A stretch of DNA of 64,000 nucleotides from Nemopilema nomurai (GCA_003864495.1 ML133365.1:3479856-3543855); one strand, 5' to 3'; positions 27,346 to 40,867 are shown, counted from the first letter of the stretch. Translations and numbers: made by a program. The notes: generated by a model not told the origin, from the sequence alone.

Positions 27346-28587
27346 CTTGCTTGCATTCTACAGAAGGGGGAGAGGGGGCGTTCGGGGGGGGGGGATGCTA
27401 TGCAGTGATCATTGTCTTATCTCTTCGTGCAAATCTTGTAATGAACATGTTTTCGATATAACGCTATCAACAGCACCTTTCTAGCGTCCCCTCGATTTAT
27501 GTTTATACGTAGTGTATTGTAGTTCTCTTTTCATTACGCAAGAGAAAACACCCAAGAAAGACACATCAGATTTGCCTAAGGCAGCGTAAACCAAATAAAA
27601 AGATTGATGAGGTCGTTTAATCTCAACTCTGTTACTAAAAATTCAACATTTCATGCACACCCTAAAAAGAGCGATTAAAAGTCGATCGCTTTGCACCAGA
27701 TGAACAGAAAAGGAATTTGCAATTCTGCTTGCAACTCATCCTTGCCACAGTCACTGTCATTGGCAATGTAATTAGATATTCTACGAAAATCCAGGGGTTT
27801 AACTTGAAGGGACATCAAACAACTTCAATACAACTTAAAACGAAATCACTTTAAACCAATAAAAAATTACACTTTATGCCAAAAACGATGATCAATCTTT
27901 CTTCATGTAAAAAAAAAGTCTCAAGCATATTTTTGTTTTATGTAGGCATTCAACGAAATGCTTGCGTTTTCCTTTGTCCGAAACAAAAATGTGGACGATG
28001 TTATTGGTGTCTTTTATGCGTTACTGATTACTGATGGTGTAAAAACTTAGGTGAAATTAAACGGCTAAATACTAAGGGATATAAAAAGCAGTCGATCTTA
28101 GAAAACATGCAGACGATACATTAAATTTTTACAGATTTTGTTGTCAAAGTGACACAATTCAACGCCATTATAAATATTAGAAAGAAGCCCAGTTACAATG
28201 CCTTTTTGGTCTGGAAAAATCTATTCTTTGAAATCGATCAATGACCGCAACAAGATTTTAAACAAAACTTGCATACCTGTTTTAGCAAGCTTTGCAGCGA
28301 ATTAGACGACTTTTGAAGTTTCAGAAAACATCAAACTAATTCATTGAGAAACTTTGCACACTTTAAAGGGCTTGTGAAAATACTTTCTTTTCTTTTTCTT
28401 TGCTGTTCCTAGAACATTTCTACAAATGCTAAGTATTCAAGCAGCCTCGCATTCAGCACGATAGGTGTTGCCCAATATTACATTCAGTAAATACAAGCCT
28501 CAGAATAAAGATCAAGCTTAAATTTGTACAAAAATTGCGGGTAAAGGTTTTTAATAAGAAAGATGCACAATTTTAAATCCACCCTTA
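27346..28587. other. Duplicated upstream flank of copy 2
   Basis: Nearly identical to 40880-42068 upstream of copy 3. No gene seen. A run of G lies near 27386-27395. It probably contains distal promoter sequence for copy 2. Confidence 0.4.
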
Positions 28588-28697
28588 CCCATTTCTTGCT
28601 GTTCCGTTCTAATTTCTATAACGACATTGCCTTGTGCAAACAGTACCCTAGGGTCCAGGTCCCTACTATATTTGATTAACGAAAGTCTCGATTGATG

Positions 28698-28705
28698 TGA
28701 CGTCA
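28698..28705 (+). promoter_or_regulatory. CRE-type palindrome TGACGTCA, copy 2
   Basis: Lies 90 bp before the ATG of copy 2, in the same place as in copies 1 and 3. The TATA-like stretch upstream is weaker here (CTATATTTG). Confidence 0.45.
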
Positions 28706-28787
28706 AATTACAGCCAGTCTCATAAAATCAAATTCAGATGAGTGTTTAATCAATTTACGTGTGCGCGCTTGCGGCGAAGGACTGGCA

Positions 28788-31700
28788 ATGTTGTTCAAGC
28801 TTTTTCGCTGCTCTACAGCGAGCACAAATGAAGATGGCCTTAACCTTTGGGATCTTCCAAGGTTACATCGGGCCGCATACAAAAACAAGATGAGGACGCT
28901 GAGTCGTCTTTTGAAGAAAAGGCAAGCCAATATTGATAAAAAGGACAAGGAGGGATGGTGAGTTTCGAATACAGAATGAACAAACGTTTTGATGACAAAG
29001 TGATGAGATTGATGTGATGCAAACTGATGCAAATTAGCCAGTTTTCTTGAAAGATATGAGAATTAAAATGTTCAGTCTTCTTTTTATTATTTATTTCATT
29101 CTCTATATTTATTTCAGTCATTAGCTAAATGACATCAAGCTTACCAGACTTCTGCTTATAAAGTGTTAGCCAATTTTAATGGTAAGTACTTTTGAATTCA
29201 TTCCAGCACGGCACTGCATTATGGCTGCCTCGCAGGCAGGGTTCAAGTTGCGCAGCTCATCCTGAATGCCAATGGCAAAATCATGCTGGACAGGTTGGGA
29301 AGGACTCCAGTGTTCATGGTAGGCATTTCTAGAGCAATCCATCGAAACATTCCTTCTGATAAACCCAGGGTATCCATCCAGATACTGCTTTATATTCATA
29401 GACTACTGACACTTTAACATCTTCTTGTTTTGACAGGCAATCAAGAACGGGCACCTTGAAATAGTGCAGCTCTTTCACAGAGTTGACTCTGATTTGAACA
29501 AGCCGGATGATGTAGGAGACACACCCCTGCATTATGCAATACGCTTGCGAAAGATGGAGATCGTTGACTTCTTGGTAAAGGAAGTGAAAGTCAATGTGAA
29601 TGCAATCGATATGGTAGGACAGGCTTTTTTATTGGCTGTGCTTACAGAACTGTAATGAGTAGATTCAAATGACTTAGTCTTAGTGAAACTTTAAAGGTAA
29701 TGTACAAAAAACCGTCTAGTTTTCAGCTCTATAAGTTTATGAATTATCAGGGGTAGAAGTACGAAGTTCAAATATACTGGGTACAATCCTTGGTATATGA
29801 AGAGAAATAGCACTCTTGGTTAGATATCATTAATACAACTGATCAAAGCACTGATTTTGAAAGACACTTCTCAATCTATTATCGATTATTACATTCGTTA
29901 TACAATTGCTCCCTCTTAGGGCAAGTCATCACCATTGCATAAAGCAGTCTGCGCAGGGTTACCAAGTGTTGTTGAGTTGCTTTTGGAACACGGAGCAAAC
30001 ACAGAAATCAGAGAGCTACTTGGGAAGTGAGTCTGATTTTTACTCGCTTTCTAAACATCTTTTTGTTTCGAAATGTAAGTTTATTTCCAATGTTTGGAAT
30101 AAAACTAGAGCAAAAAGAGTTCAATATGCAAAGGTGACACATCTTCACATGTTGAATAAACATTGTTCGCGTTTTAGTTTAGATGAAAATACTTTTTAAT
30201 GACAATAACTTCAGTGCGTAAGTGCATGGTTAGCTTTATTTGCTGTTATCTTCCTAGAACGCCCTTGTTGATGGCAATCGTTAAAGGCGAAGAAGAATGT
30301 GTAGAGCATCTTTTGAAGTATGGCGCGGACATTAATCGTACACAAGACAGCAGTGTTGCAGAAGAAAAGGCCCTTGAGTTTCAAGAAAACAGGTATGCAA
30401 GAAAAAGTCGAGCATCACTATTTGTACGTTACCAAGAAAGGATGTTCGATTGAATGCTAGAGCATCTAATAAGGTCGACATTAGGTCATGATTCACAACT
30501 ATTTGGAGATGAACCAATTGCAAGAACTTTACCCATGTGCCCTGAAGAAAGTAAATAAGAAAACTCTCACTCTGCTCTATCAACCTGTGAAGGGCATTTT
30601 GAGCCACCTCGTGATTTGACTTAGAATAAGTGCTGTTTTTTGGTATTTAATGATTTGATGATTAGATCCCCAGGATTTTATCTTTCAAACAAAGAAATAG
30701 GCAATAAATGACTAACCAGTACTCTATTCTAGAATTTATGACATGATCCAGCAATATAGAGCGAACTGTGAAAATGATGTCGAAATTCAAGGTACGTTCT
30801 TGTCATCTTTTCGGTTTTATTGCTTGCTGAACGGCTGGTATCTTTAGCTTCTGCCTCTTTAGTGACATATATACCAATACCAATATTTATTACTTCTTCA
30901 GGTCCAGCAATGTTGAACATGGTTCAGGTAGTGGAAGATGATGATACTCTAGCAGAATACTTGAGCAAAAATAAGATTGCAGTTAATGACAACATTCTGA
31001 CAGATGACAAAAGAAGCATGAATGAAAATGTCAGTAGAGCATCCAGTAACTGCTATAGAAGCATGATGACAGACAAAGAGTTCATAGAGAAGCAGAATTC
31101 CAACTTGCTACCAATAAAAGAGGACATTAATGGCAAAGATGAATGCAGCGTGGATGAAAGTCAAGAAAAGGCCCTTGCTCAATCTTTCGCACCAACTGAT
31201 GACATTTTGGCAATAGAAGACGACCTCAGCATTGAGGATGCCAATCCTCAACAGTGTGCCAACACTGACATTGAAGATGCTGATAGGGATGCGGCTACTC
31301 CATCTACTTCCAAGAATGATGACATTTTGGCAATAGAAGACGATCTCAGCACAGAGGATGCAATTGCTGTACAATGTGCCAACATTGACATTGAAGTTGT
31401 TGATAGTGACAGCTGTGACGATGGGGATGCTGCTACGCCATCTTCTTCCCAGAATGATGAAATTTTGGCAATAGAGGACGATCTCAGCACAGAGGATGCC
31501 ATTGCTGTACAATGTGCCAACATTGACATTGAAGTTGCTGATAGTGACAGCTGTGCCGATGGGAATGCTGCTACTCCATCTTCTTCCCAGAATGATGAAA
31601 TTTTGGCAATTGAAGACGATCTCAGCACAGAGGATACCATTGCTGTACAATGTGCCAACATTGACATTGAAGTTGCTGATAGTGACAGCTGTGCCGATGG

Positions 31701-34700
31701 GAATGCTGCTACTCCATCTTCTTCCCAGAATGATGAAATTTTGGCAATAGAGGACGATCTCAGCACAGAGGATACCATTGCTGTACAATGGGCCAACATT
31801 GACATTGAAGTTGTTGATAGTGACAGCTGTGACGATGGGGATGCTGCTACGCCATCTTCTTCCCAGAATGATGAAATTTTGGCAATAGAGGACGATCTCA
31901 GCACAGAGGATGCCATTGCTGTACAATGTGCCAACATTGACATTGAAGTTGCTGATAGTGACAGCTGTGCCGATGGGAATGCTGCTACTCCATCTTCTTC
32001 CCAGAATGATGAAATTTTGGCAATTGAAGACGATCTCAGCACGAAGGATACCATTGCTGTACAATGGGCCAACATTGACATTGAAGTTGCTGATAGTGAC
32101 AGCTGTGCCGATGGGGATGCTGCTACTCCATCTTCTTCCCAGAATGATGAAATTTTGGCAAAAGAAGACGATCTCCGCACAGAGGATGCCATTGCTGTAC
32201 AATGTGCCAACATTGACAATGAAGTTGCTGATAGTGACAGCTGTGCTGATGGGGATGCTGCTACTCCATCTTCTTCCCAGAATGATGAACTTTTGGCAAA
32301 AGAAGACGATCTCCGCACAGAGGATGCCATTGCTGTACAATGTGCCAACATTGACATTGAAGTTGCTGATAGTGACAGCTGTGCTGATGGGGATGCTGCT
32401 ACTCCATCTACTTCCCAGAATGATGACATTTTGGCAATAGAAGACGATCTCAGCATTGAGGATGCCAATCCTCAACAATGTGCCAACACTGACATTGAAG
32501 ATGCTGATAGTGACAGCTGTGCCGATGGGGATGCTGCTACTCCATCTTCTTCCCAGAATGATGAAATTTTGGCAAAAGAAGACAATCTCCGCACAGAGGA
32601 TACCATTGCTGTACAATGTGCCAACATTGGCATTGAAGTTGCTGATAGTGACAGCTGTGCTGATGGGGATGCTGCTACTCCATCTTCTTCCCAGAATGAT
32701 GACATTTTGGCAAAAGAAGACGATCTCAGCACAGAGGATACCATTGCTGTACAATGGGCCAACATTGACATTGAAGTTGCTGATAGTGACAGCGGTGCAG
32801 ATGAGGATGTTGCTACTCCATCTTCTTCCCAGAATGATGAAATTTTGGCAAAAGAAGACGATCTCCGCACAGAGAATGCCATTGCTGTACAATGTGCCAA
32901 CATTGACATTGAAGTTGCTGATAGTGACAGCTGTGCCGATGGGGATGCGGCTATTCCATCTACTTCCAAGAATGATGGCATTTTGGCAATAGAGGACGAT
33001 CTCAGCACAGAAGATGCCATTGCTGTACAATGTGCCAACATTGACATTGAAGTTGCTGATAGTGACAGCTGTGCTGATGGGGATGCTGCTACTCCATCTT
33101 CTTCCAAGAATGATGAAATTTTGGCAATAGAAGACGATCTCAGCACAGAGGTTGCCATTGCTATACAATGTTTCAACATTGACATTGAAGTTGCTGATAG
33201 TGACAGCTGTGCCGATGGGGATGCTGCTACTCCATCTTCTTCCCAGAATGATGACCATTTGACAATAGAAGACGATATCAGCACAGAGGATGCCAATCCT
33301 CAACATTGTGCCAACATTGACATTAAAGTTGCTGATAGTGACAACTTTGATGATGGGGATGCTGCTACTCTATCTTCTTCCCAGAATGATGAAATTTTGG
33401 TAATAGAAGACGATCTCTGCATAGAGGATGCCATTCTGTACAATGTGCCAATATTTACATTGAAGTTGATGATAGTTACAACTGTGCTGATGGGGATGCT
33501 GCTACTCCATCTTCTTCCCAGAATGATGACATTTTGGCAATAGAAGACGATCTCAGCACAGAGGATGCCAATCCTCAACAATGTGCCAACACTGACATTG
33601 AAGATGCTGATAGTGACAGCTGTACCGATGGGGATGCTGCTTCTCCATCTTCTTCCCAGAATGATGACATTTTGACAATAGAAGACGATATCAGCACAGA
33701 GGATGCCAATCCTCAACATTGTGCCAACATTGACATTAAAGTTGCTGATAGTGACAACTTTGATGATGGGGATGCTGCTACTCTATCTTCTTCCCAGAAT
33801 GATGAAATTTTGGTAATAGAAGACGATCTCTGCATAGAGGATGCCATTTCTGTACAATGTGCCAATATTTACATTGAAGTTGATGATAGTTACAACTGTG
33901 CTGATGGGGATGCTGCTACTCCATCTTCTTCCCAGAATGATGACATTTTGGCAATAGAAGACGATCTCAGCACAGAGGATGCCAATCCTCAACAATGTGC
34001 CAACACTGACATTGAAGATGCTGATAGTGACAGCTGTACCGATGGGGATGCTGCTTCTCCATCTTCTTCCCAGAATGATGACATTTTGGCAATAGAAGAC
34101 GATCTCAGCACAGAGGATGCCAATCCTCAACAATGTGCCAACACTGACATTGAAGATGCTGATAGTGACAGCTGTGCCGATGGGGATGCTGCTTCTCCAT
34201 CTTCTTCCCAGAATGATGCCATTTTGGCAATAGAAGACGATCTCAGCACAGAGGACGCCATTGCTGTACAATGTGCAAATATTATCATTGAAGTTGCTGA
34301 TAGTGACAGCTGTGCCGATGGGGATGCTGGTACTCCATCTTCTACCCTGAATGACGGCCTTATGGCATCAAAAGATGACTTTGGCAATGAGGACGCAATT
34401 GCTGGATGTTTTGTCAACAATAGCATTGTGGATAGATACTCAGATGCCATTGATGAAAAGCCTGTTGGTTATATGGGAAAGGGAGACAGTCAAGTGAAAT
34501 CGCAAAGTCATGCTTTCAATGACCGCAAAGGAAATGGTGACAAGAAGATGGCTGAAGACGCTAGTGCTCTCTACCCTACGCAATCTGAATTCCTTGCGGG
34601 GACAGAAAAAGAGAACATAATTGAAGATGTTGCTGCCGTTTCCTCTACGCAAGCGGAACTCCTGACGGTGTCAGAACACAGCAGCGTAACGAAAGTTGCT

Positions 34701-36808
34701 ACTCCCGTCTCGCCTGTGCAAATGGAGCTTTTTACGGTGACAAACGAAGACAGCTTAGCTACAATTGCTGTTGCCGTCGCGTGTGACACCAAAGATGACT
34801 GCATGCCGTTTGACGACGGGAGCTGCGAAGGAGACACCATTCCATGTGGTCAATTTGAAATGGAAAGGGCTGCCAAGAGTGGCACTGTCCTGAATGCAAA
34901 TGACAATGACAACATAGCTGACATCAGAATGGACAAGAACAAGTATAGCCTGCCTGAATTAGCTGATGCAGAATCGAGTGATTGGAGTCATGGGCCAAAG
35001 TACTCATGTGACTCTGGCCTTGAAATGCAGATGTCAAGAACTGAAGTCAGCACAAAACACAGCGTGGATATCACCTACGACCTAGAACAATTTGCAACAG
35101 TCGAAATGGACTATGATACTGGTAAGTACTTTCTCTAACATAGTTCTCTGTAAAGAGAGCTATGTAGTCTTAACAGAAACTTTAACGAACCCTTCTCCAT
35201 AAATTATGACATGTTTTAAATGAAATCTTATTCAAATCGAAACTCAATTGATTTTTGAATCCGATACTCAGTTCCTTATTCTGAGCATCTGTATTTTTAA
35301 CTTCACAGAACAGTCAAAGATATTGATTCAAGAAGATATTGTAGCCGTCAGTCTTGGAAACAAGTCTATTGAAGAAGTTGTAGATGGAACTGGCCCAACC
35401 TGTATCCAATCATTGCCAAGAAAGGATCGAGACACCTTCCAACACGATCAACTTGAACCAGAAACGAATATGACAGTTGGAAACATCCTTCAAGATGTAT
35501 TGGAAGCAAAACCCCAGTTGGGACCTGAGGGTAGGTCGATTCCAGAAACTGATTCTGTTGGCGAGAAGGCAAGGATCATGCTTGAGCTGGGATCAAGCAA
35601 AACTTATGATTGGATCGAGATAACAAGACTGTTGTTAGCAGAGAACAAGAGGCTCAAGTTGCACATCCAAGAAGTGGAGATGGAGAAAAATGAGAATCAA
35701 GAAGTACTTGAGCTTCTTGAGACAGAAAATGAAGACCTCATGATAAAGTCGTTTAAACTGAATTGTTTAGAGAAAAAGGAGCAAAAACGAGAAGAGGAAA
35801 TGAAGATGGTCAAAGAAGAATTAGTTAGCATTGAAGAGGCTCTTGTTGAAAGTGAAAAGGATAAAGAACAACTTGGACAGGAAATATTTCAGCTGAAGCA
35901 AAAGCTAGAAGACGAGCGAAACAAGCACTTGGAGACCAGACAGGAAAATGAAAGTTTGAGGTTTGACGTGTCTTACTATCAAGAGAAGGTCCAACAGCTT
36001 GAAAGCAAATGCCAGCTGACCGAAGAGTTGTCTAGGGAGCAGCAAGAAACAATTTCATCGTTAAACCTTACTAAGGCCGATCTTGCTGTTCAACTAGAGA
36101 AAATGAAGTTTCGTATCGATAACTTTGCTGCAATGGAGAATGAGAAAGAGATGATGAATGAAGAAGTAAGGAAAGCCAAGATGAATTTCAAGACCTTGGA
36201 AGGATTTCACACGCTTGCAAGAGCAGAAGCAGACAAGTACCGGGAGAAGTGCGATCAAGTTTGCTACGAACTTGACAATGCCAAGAAGACAATTGGTGGC
36301 CTAAGCGGAGAGAGAAAGGATTTGATGACAAAATGCAGCAGATTACAAATGGAAATGACCAGAATGAGTTTTGAGTACGAGTACCATTTGAATGTGGCAG
36401 AACAAAAGATCAAGGCCCTCGAATCAAAGCTGAGAATGGTATGTTGATGCAAGTTGTATGTTGTTTTATGTATGTTGTTGTTGATGTATGTTGATACAAA
36501 TTATATATGAATATCTTACGGAATGCGAGTGGATATGCGTTGTTGGTGATCGGACTTTAGAAAAAAGCCAATGATGAAGGCTGAAACATTTTTATTGGTA
36601 TTTCAAATGAAATCTTGAATTTTGTAAATAGAGAAGGTTAATTTCTTTTTATCCACAGTTAAAACGGCTAATTACATTAAATCGATTGCACTTATGAGAT
36701 ATGAGTAATTTTGTTGTTTGTATTTTGCAGAACACTGCATCGGATCAAAGCATATGTTTGGGAGAAGATTCAGAGAAAGGCAATGTCCTCCAAGTAGCCA
36801 TAGACTAG
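28788..36808 (+). CDS. Ankyrin / acidic minisatellite / coiled-coil protein, copy 2 (most intact)
   Basis: Exons: 28788-28957, 29207-29318, 29437-29613, 29920-30026, 30258-30392, 30733-30791, 30902-35121, 35309-36438, 36731-36808. All borders are GT/AG and small-exon lengths equal those of the other copies (170, 112, 177, 107, 135, 59, then 1130 for the coil). Residues 1 to about 235 are six ankyrin repeats. Exon 7 (4220 bp) carries 23 acidic 46-aa units and a Ser/Thr/Asp-rich tail. Exon 8 is a Glu/Lys/Leu-rich coiled coil of about 290 residues. The only break is one missing base near 33434 (CCATTCTG against CCATTTCTG at 33846). Allowing for that base, the product is about 2062 aa with acidic, probably disordered middle. 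No signal peptide or membrane segment, so cytosolic or nuclear. The tail lacks eight residues found in copies 1 and 3. A partner-binding scaffold role is inference. Confidence 0.8.
31198..34352 (+). repeat. 138-bp (46-aa) coding minisatellite, 23 units, copy 2
   Basis: The length of 3155 bp equals 23 x 138 minus an 18-base-shorter first unit and one missing base. Units 2-4 and 5-7 form a 414-bp higher-order pair, marked by VVDSDSCDDG and CADGNAAT variants. A second pair of three-unit blocks begins at 33241 and 33654, 413 bp apart. Several units carry ILAKEDD in place of ILAIEDD. Confidence 0.95.
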
Positions 36809-36907
36809 AGACGAAATTAACAAAACGTTCATACTAAATAGTCGTAGATTTTTTGTCATATTCATTGGGTTCAATTAACAAGGCATGTAAAGTCGTAAAG
36901 ATTGTTT

Positions 36908-36913
36908 ATTAAA
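36908..36913 (+). terminator. ATTAAA polyadenylation signal, copy 2
   Basis: The same hexamer in the same context as in copies 1 and 3, about 100 bp after the stop codon. Confidence 0.45.
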
Positions 36914-38399
36914 AATGTAAAATCATCCAAGGGAGCATTTTTTGCAATTTCCTTCTATTTTTGTGAGGCAAGCTGTTAAATCTGTTTGATCTGCTGTTAA
37001 ATCGCAAGGTACTACTACTACCTGCATGATTGTTTCGCTTAGCAAAATATTTAAAGGCACCAAAAAACGCCTTCAAGTTGAATTTTTTTAGGGCAAGTTT
37101 TCCAATTCTCTCACCTCAACCGTCATTTTCCTTTAGGGTTTCTTTTAATGTTGGTTGTAAAAAAGGTGAAAGACGTTTTTTCAAATATTTCACGATTTTT
37201 CATTTTGCAAATTTTCTTAAAGCGGTGGTTTTCCAACTTAACAAATTGAAGAATTGTTTACTACTTTTTCGAAAAGACTTGATTGCAGACTTTGCTTTTT
37301 ATAGCATTTCAAGGCAATGACTAAAAGGAGATGTAGCCACAAGAATGAAGTTAACTTGTTCTTCAAATGCTTTTATTGAACGCAAAACAACGATATACAA
37401 CAGCACGAGGGACAATTCACTCTGCCAACAGCGTACGAGATTTCCACAAAACAATAGGATTTCCAGGGATTTCTTTATGAAATAATAGGATTTTCTCAAA
37501 GGCTGTACAAGAGTTTTTTTGCAGTGATTTGCCCCTAGCAGCAGCATTTTCGTCGTGTAAACCAAAATGAGGCCTTACATTCTACCCCAATCTATTTATT
37601 CGCTTTGTACATACATATCAGCCATTGAGCTTTAAATGAGGAATGCAGGAATCATAATATGCGGAGTAGTGAATCATTTTTAACTTTGCATTGCCACACC
37701 ACAACGGGCTGACACACTTTTTGTCGCTCCTCAGCCTTAGATTTTTATTCTCATTACATCATCGTTTCTTCATCCTCCAATATATTTCGTCAAATTGCTC
37801 ATTCTTAGAGTTGTTCTTCTAGTATGGCTATAAATTTCGCACAAATCAGTTAAAGCTGAAGATTACAACAGGATACGCATCGCTTCACTCTAAAGGTCGA
37901 TGTTCTCTAGACGTTAAGAGATAAAAAGAAGAAGGAAATGATAGCTCAGAACGTCCATGGAGGTTGAGCAATACAGGCAGTAGAAACCCATTACAACGCG
38001 ATTCTACAAAGTCGATTTCTACCCCCCGGCGCTTCAGTTCTGCATGATCCAGTATATGTAAATTCACATAATCCACAAATTTATTTTCAGAATGTTAGTA
38101 TAAATATAATTGAAAGTTTAAATAAGTCAGTCAGAGGCAGTCAGTCAGAGTTAGAACGGAATAGAACAGGCCATGTATGGCCACACCCCCTACCTCTCTC
38201 TGGTTCCGTGTTCTCTGCACGTAAAATAGGACGGCGATGGCTTGGTGGTTTGAATTGTCCAATGAAGTTGAGCAACACAGACAGTAGAAACCCATCACAA
38301 CTCGTTTCATGACAAGTAACATACAATAATTGCGTCTTCGCAAAACAATAACTGCATGCTCGAGTAGAGGTCAAAAGAGAGTTGCCTAATTTATTCATA
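36914..38399. other. Duplicated intergenic DNA, unit 2
   Basis: Counterpart of 24571-25993. No gene recognised. An imperfect ~40-bp direct repeat sits near 37968 and 38269. Confidence 0.4.
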
Positions 38400-38428
38400 T
38401 TTCCCATCAGGGGCGATTCCAGCGTTTG

Positions 38429-38496
<68 letters not shown>

Positions 38497-38522
38497 TCTT
38501 TCTCTCTTTCTCTCTTTCTCTC

Positions 38523-38612
<90 letters not shown>

Positions 38613-38643
38613 TCTTTCTCTCTTTCTCTCTTTCTCTCTTTCT

Positions 38644-38691
<48 letters not shown>

Positions 38692-38692
38692 C

Positions 38693-38768
<76 letters not shown>

Positions 38769-40188
38769 TTCTCTCTTTCTCTCTTTCTCTCTCTTTCTCT
38801 CTCTTTCTCGCTCTCTCTACCTCTCTGCATTAACAATTGCCTTAAGATCAAAGCAAAGTGTTAAATCTCTTTCGATGTGTTGCTTCATCATTAATTTCAA
38901 CAAGAGCCAACAGAACAACAAATTTAATTTCAAAATGCAATACCTTATGATACGAATATGGTGCCAGTACAAATAAAGGCTTTATTTCAATCCCGTGACA
39001 ATTGTTTTCCTTGGAAGAAAACATACATTAAAGAAAATTTTCAGTCTTTATGAAGGTTGTGCCTGGCATCATTCTGAAATTGTTATTCTGTTTTACCATT
39101 TTTGAACCTGAATGTAAATTGGTCTAAGTCGACAGTCGATAATATCATCTTCAGTCACATGCATAACTTTCACAGATTGTAACATTCCAATTCGTTATCA
39201 TTCTTGCAAAGTTTTGAAGGCTTTTCTCAGATTCAAAAGCTTAATGCAAACTAATCCAGACTTGTGTTCGAATATGGGATCTAATATTGATTGATCCAAA
39301 GTCGTCAATTATGAATCACATCTTTTGATTTCTCTTCAAATAGACTGCAAAAGTGTACTGACATCATTTTGCTTTCCCTAAAATAATGTTTGGCACCAAA
39401 AAGCTGCAAGGAGGATGGTGTGGGTTTTGCCTGAGTCTTCCAAATCGAATCAAATGGGCAAGGGCGCAAATGCATTATTGTTTTGAAATTGTCAAAAAGT
39501 CTGTTTCGTTTCGAGGTTTTCTAAAACATAATGCAATTTCACTGCTAGTTTTACCTGTTTTGAAGCAATTTGAAAAGCGAAAATAAAAATCAATTTTGTA
39601 ATCAATTGATGGAAGAAATCTAAATTTTTTATCGTTCTGTTTATTTGAGTCTGCTTTTAGCAACGTTGCATTCTTTTAAGATGAAATCTGTGTGCAAAGA
39701 TCATCGCGGTCCTATTAAAGCTCAGTCCCCTTTAAGCGAAATGGGTTTGCGTCCCTGCAAGAAGGGCTCCGGCCACAAGTCCCACGTATTTGACGCAAAT
39801 GGTTTGAATTTTTGCATCTAGCTTTTCGTGTCAAGAGCAATCAGGTTTTAGGTAAATTTTGAAGGAGAAATTCTCTGTGCAAATCTGAGTCACACTAATT
39901 GTCTCATGAAATGTATGATTTTCGAGCTGAGCATACCTAGACCTTTTGCTTTGATTTGCTTCTTTTTCAAATTCTCTTTCGGATAGATTAGATATCAGGT
40001 GAGATCTCTGATTTCCGTAAAACCATTCAATCAGAGTAATATGCGGGAGAATTTGCCTTGTTAGTTTGATATGCAAGTTGCATATCAAGAGAGGCAAGTA
40101 TACATTTAAATTTTATCGGTGTGAAATTACACCGCTTGGGGGGCATGCCCTCCGGCCTGACCCCCGTAGATCCACCCCTGTTTCCCAT
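38400..40188. mobile_element. hAT-like non-autonomous element with 8-bp target duplication
   Basis: The element runs 38408-40180. The left end CAGGGGCGATTCCAG and the right end, read in reverse, CAGGGGTGGATCTAC form imperfect terminal inverted repeats. The flanks at 38400-38407 and 40181-40188 are identical (TTTCCCAT), an 8-bp target-site duplication typical of hAT elements. No transposase is encoded. The left part is filled by a long CT tract. Superfamily assignment rests on the ends and duplication length only. Confidence 0.75.
38431..38826 (+). repeat. (CT)n microsatellite inside the hAT-like element, unit 2
   Basis: About 400 bases of CT dinucleotide with regular CTTTCTCT and CTATCTCT interruptions. 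It starts only 23 bases after the element's left end, at the same place as in unit 1, but the internal pattern differs. Confidence 0.95.
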
Positions 40189-40233
40189 GTAATCTTACAA
40201 TTAACGCCTTCTATTGTCTATACATGCATTCTA

Positions 40234-40867
40234 ATGTTATCAACAACATCTGCTACCGCTCCTGCTACACCATGTACCGTCCATCCTGTTCCTTTAAAAC
40301 TACCTCCATACTGGTCCGAAGATCCAATTGTCTGGTTTGCTCAAGCCGAAGTACATTCTCTGACCCGCAACATCACCTCACAGTCAACGGAATTTGCTTA
40401 CGTGATATTTTCGCAACAGTCAAACATCACACAAGAAATAAGGGACATTTTTATTACAAGCATTCCCATTACCAACCCTTGTTATCTTTTGAAAGCTCAA
40501 CTCATTATCTGAATCTCAGCCTAGGAACAAATCGTTTTGATCAATAGCTGATATCGGAAGAACTGGGAGACAGAAAACCTTCTCAATTCCTCCGCAAATC
40601 GCTTCAGTTGCTCGGTAATAACATCCTGGAAAATGGATTATTAAGTGACTTTTCCTGCAAGGATTGCCAAGAAGCAGCCTGTCTATTTTTGCATCAACCC
40701 CGGCCACAGTCGAACTTGCTCTTCATGCAGACAAAATTATTGAAGTTGCTCCTCCACAGCCATCCATCTCGAACGTCTCGCCATCGCCAGCTGACTCCTC
40801 CGTAGCGAAGGAAATCCGCGACCTCCGCAACCAAGTAAGCAACCATTCATTTGCATTAATTTATTGA
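40234..40867 (+). pseudogene. Retrotransposon gag-like relic, unit 2
   Basis: An ATG at 40234 opens a frame with LPPYWSEDPIVWFAQAE and LLKAQLI, as in the N-terminal gag-like region of some LTR retrotransposon polyproteins. It stops at 40510. The homology continues in other frames (NNILENGLLSDFSC, then STPATVELALHADKIIE) to about 40867. At least two frameshifts; no protease, reverse transcriptase or LTR was seen. Old fragment, not active. Confidence 0.6.

Larger units (their letters stand above)
13652..28587 (+). repeat. Tandem duplication unit 1
   Basis: Similarity to units 2 and 3 starts at the block TTTCTTGCTG...TTTCTATAACG and continues through promoter, all exons and introns, 3' flank, CT tract and gag relic. 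Spacing between start codons is 14,934 bp to copy 2. The unit is longer mainly because its minisatellite array has about 18 more 138-bp copies than unit 2, partly offset by loss of the right part of the hAT-like element. Confidence 0.75.

Noticed and set aside
31108..33306. 732-codon open frame on the minus strand in copy 2
   Set aside because: Same cause as in copy 1; no splice sites or family signal.
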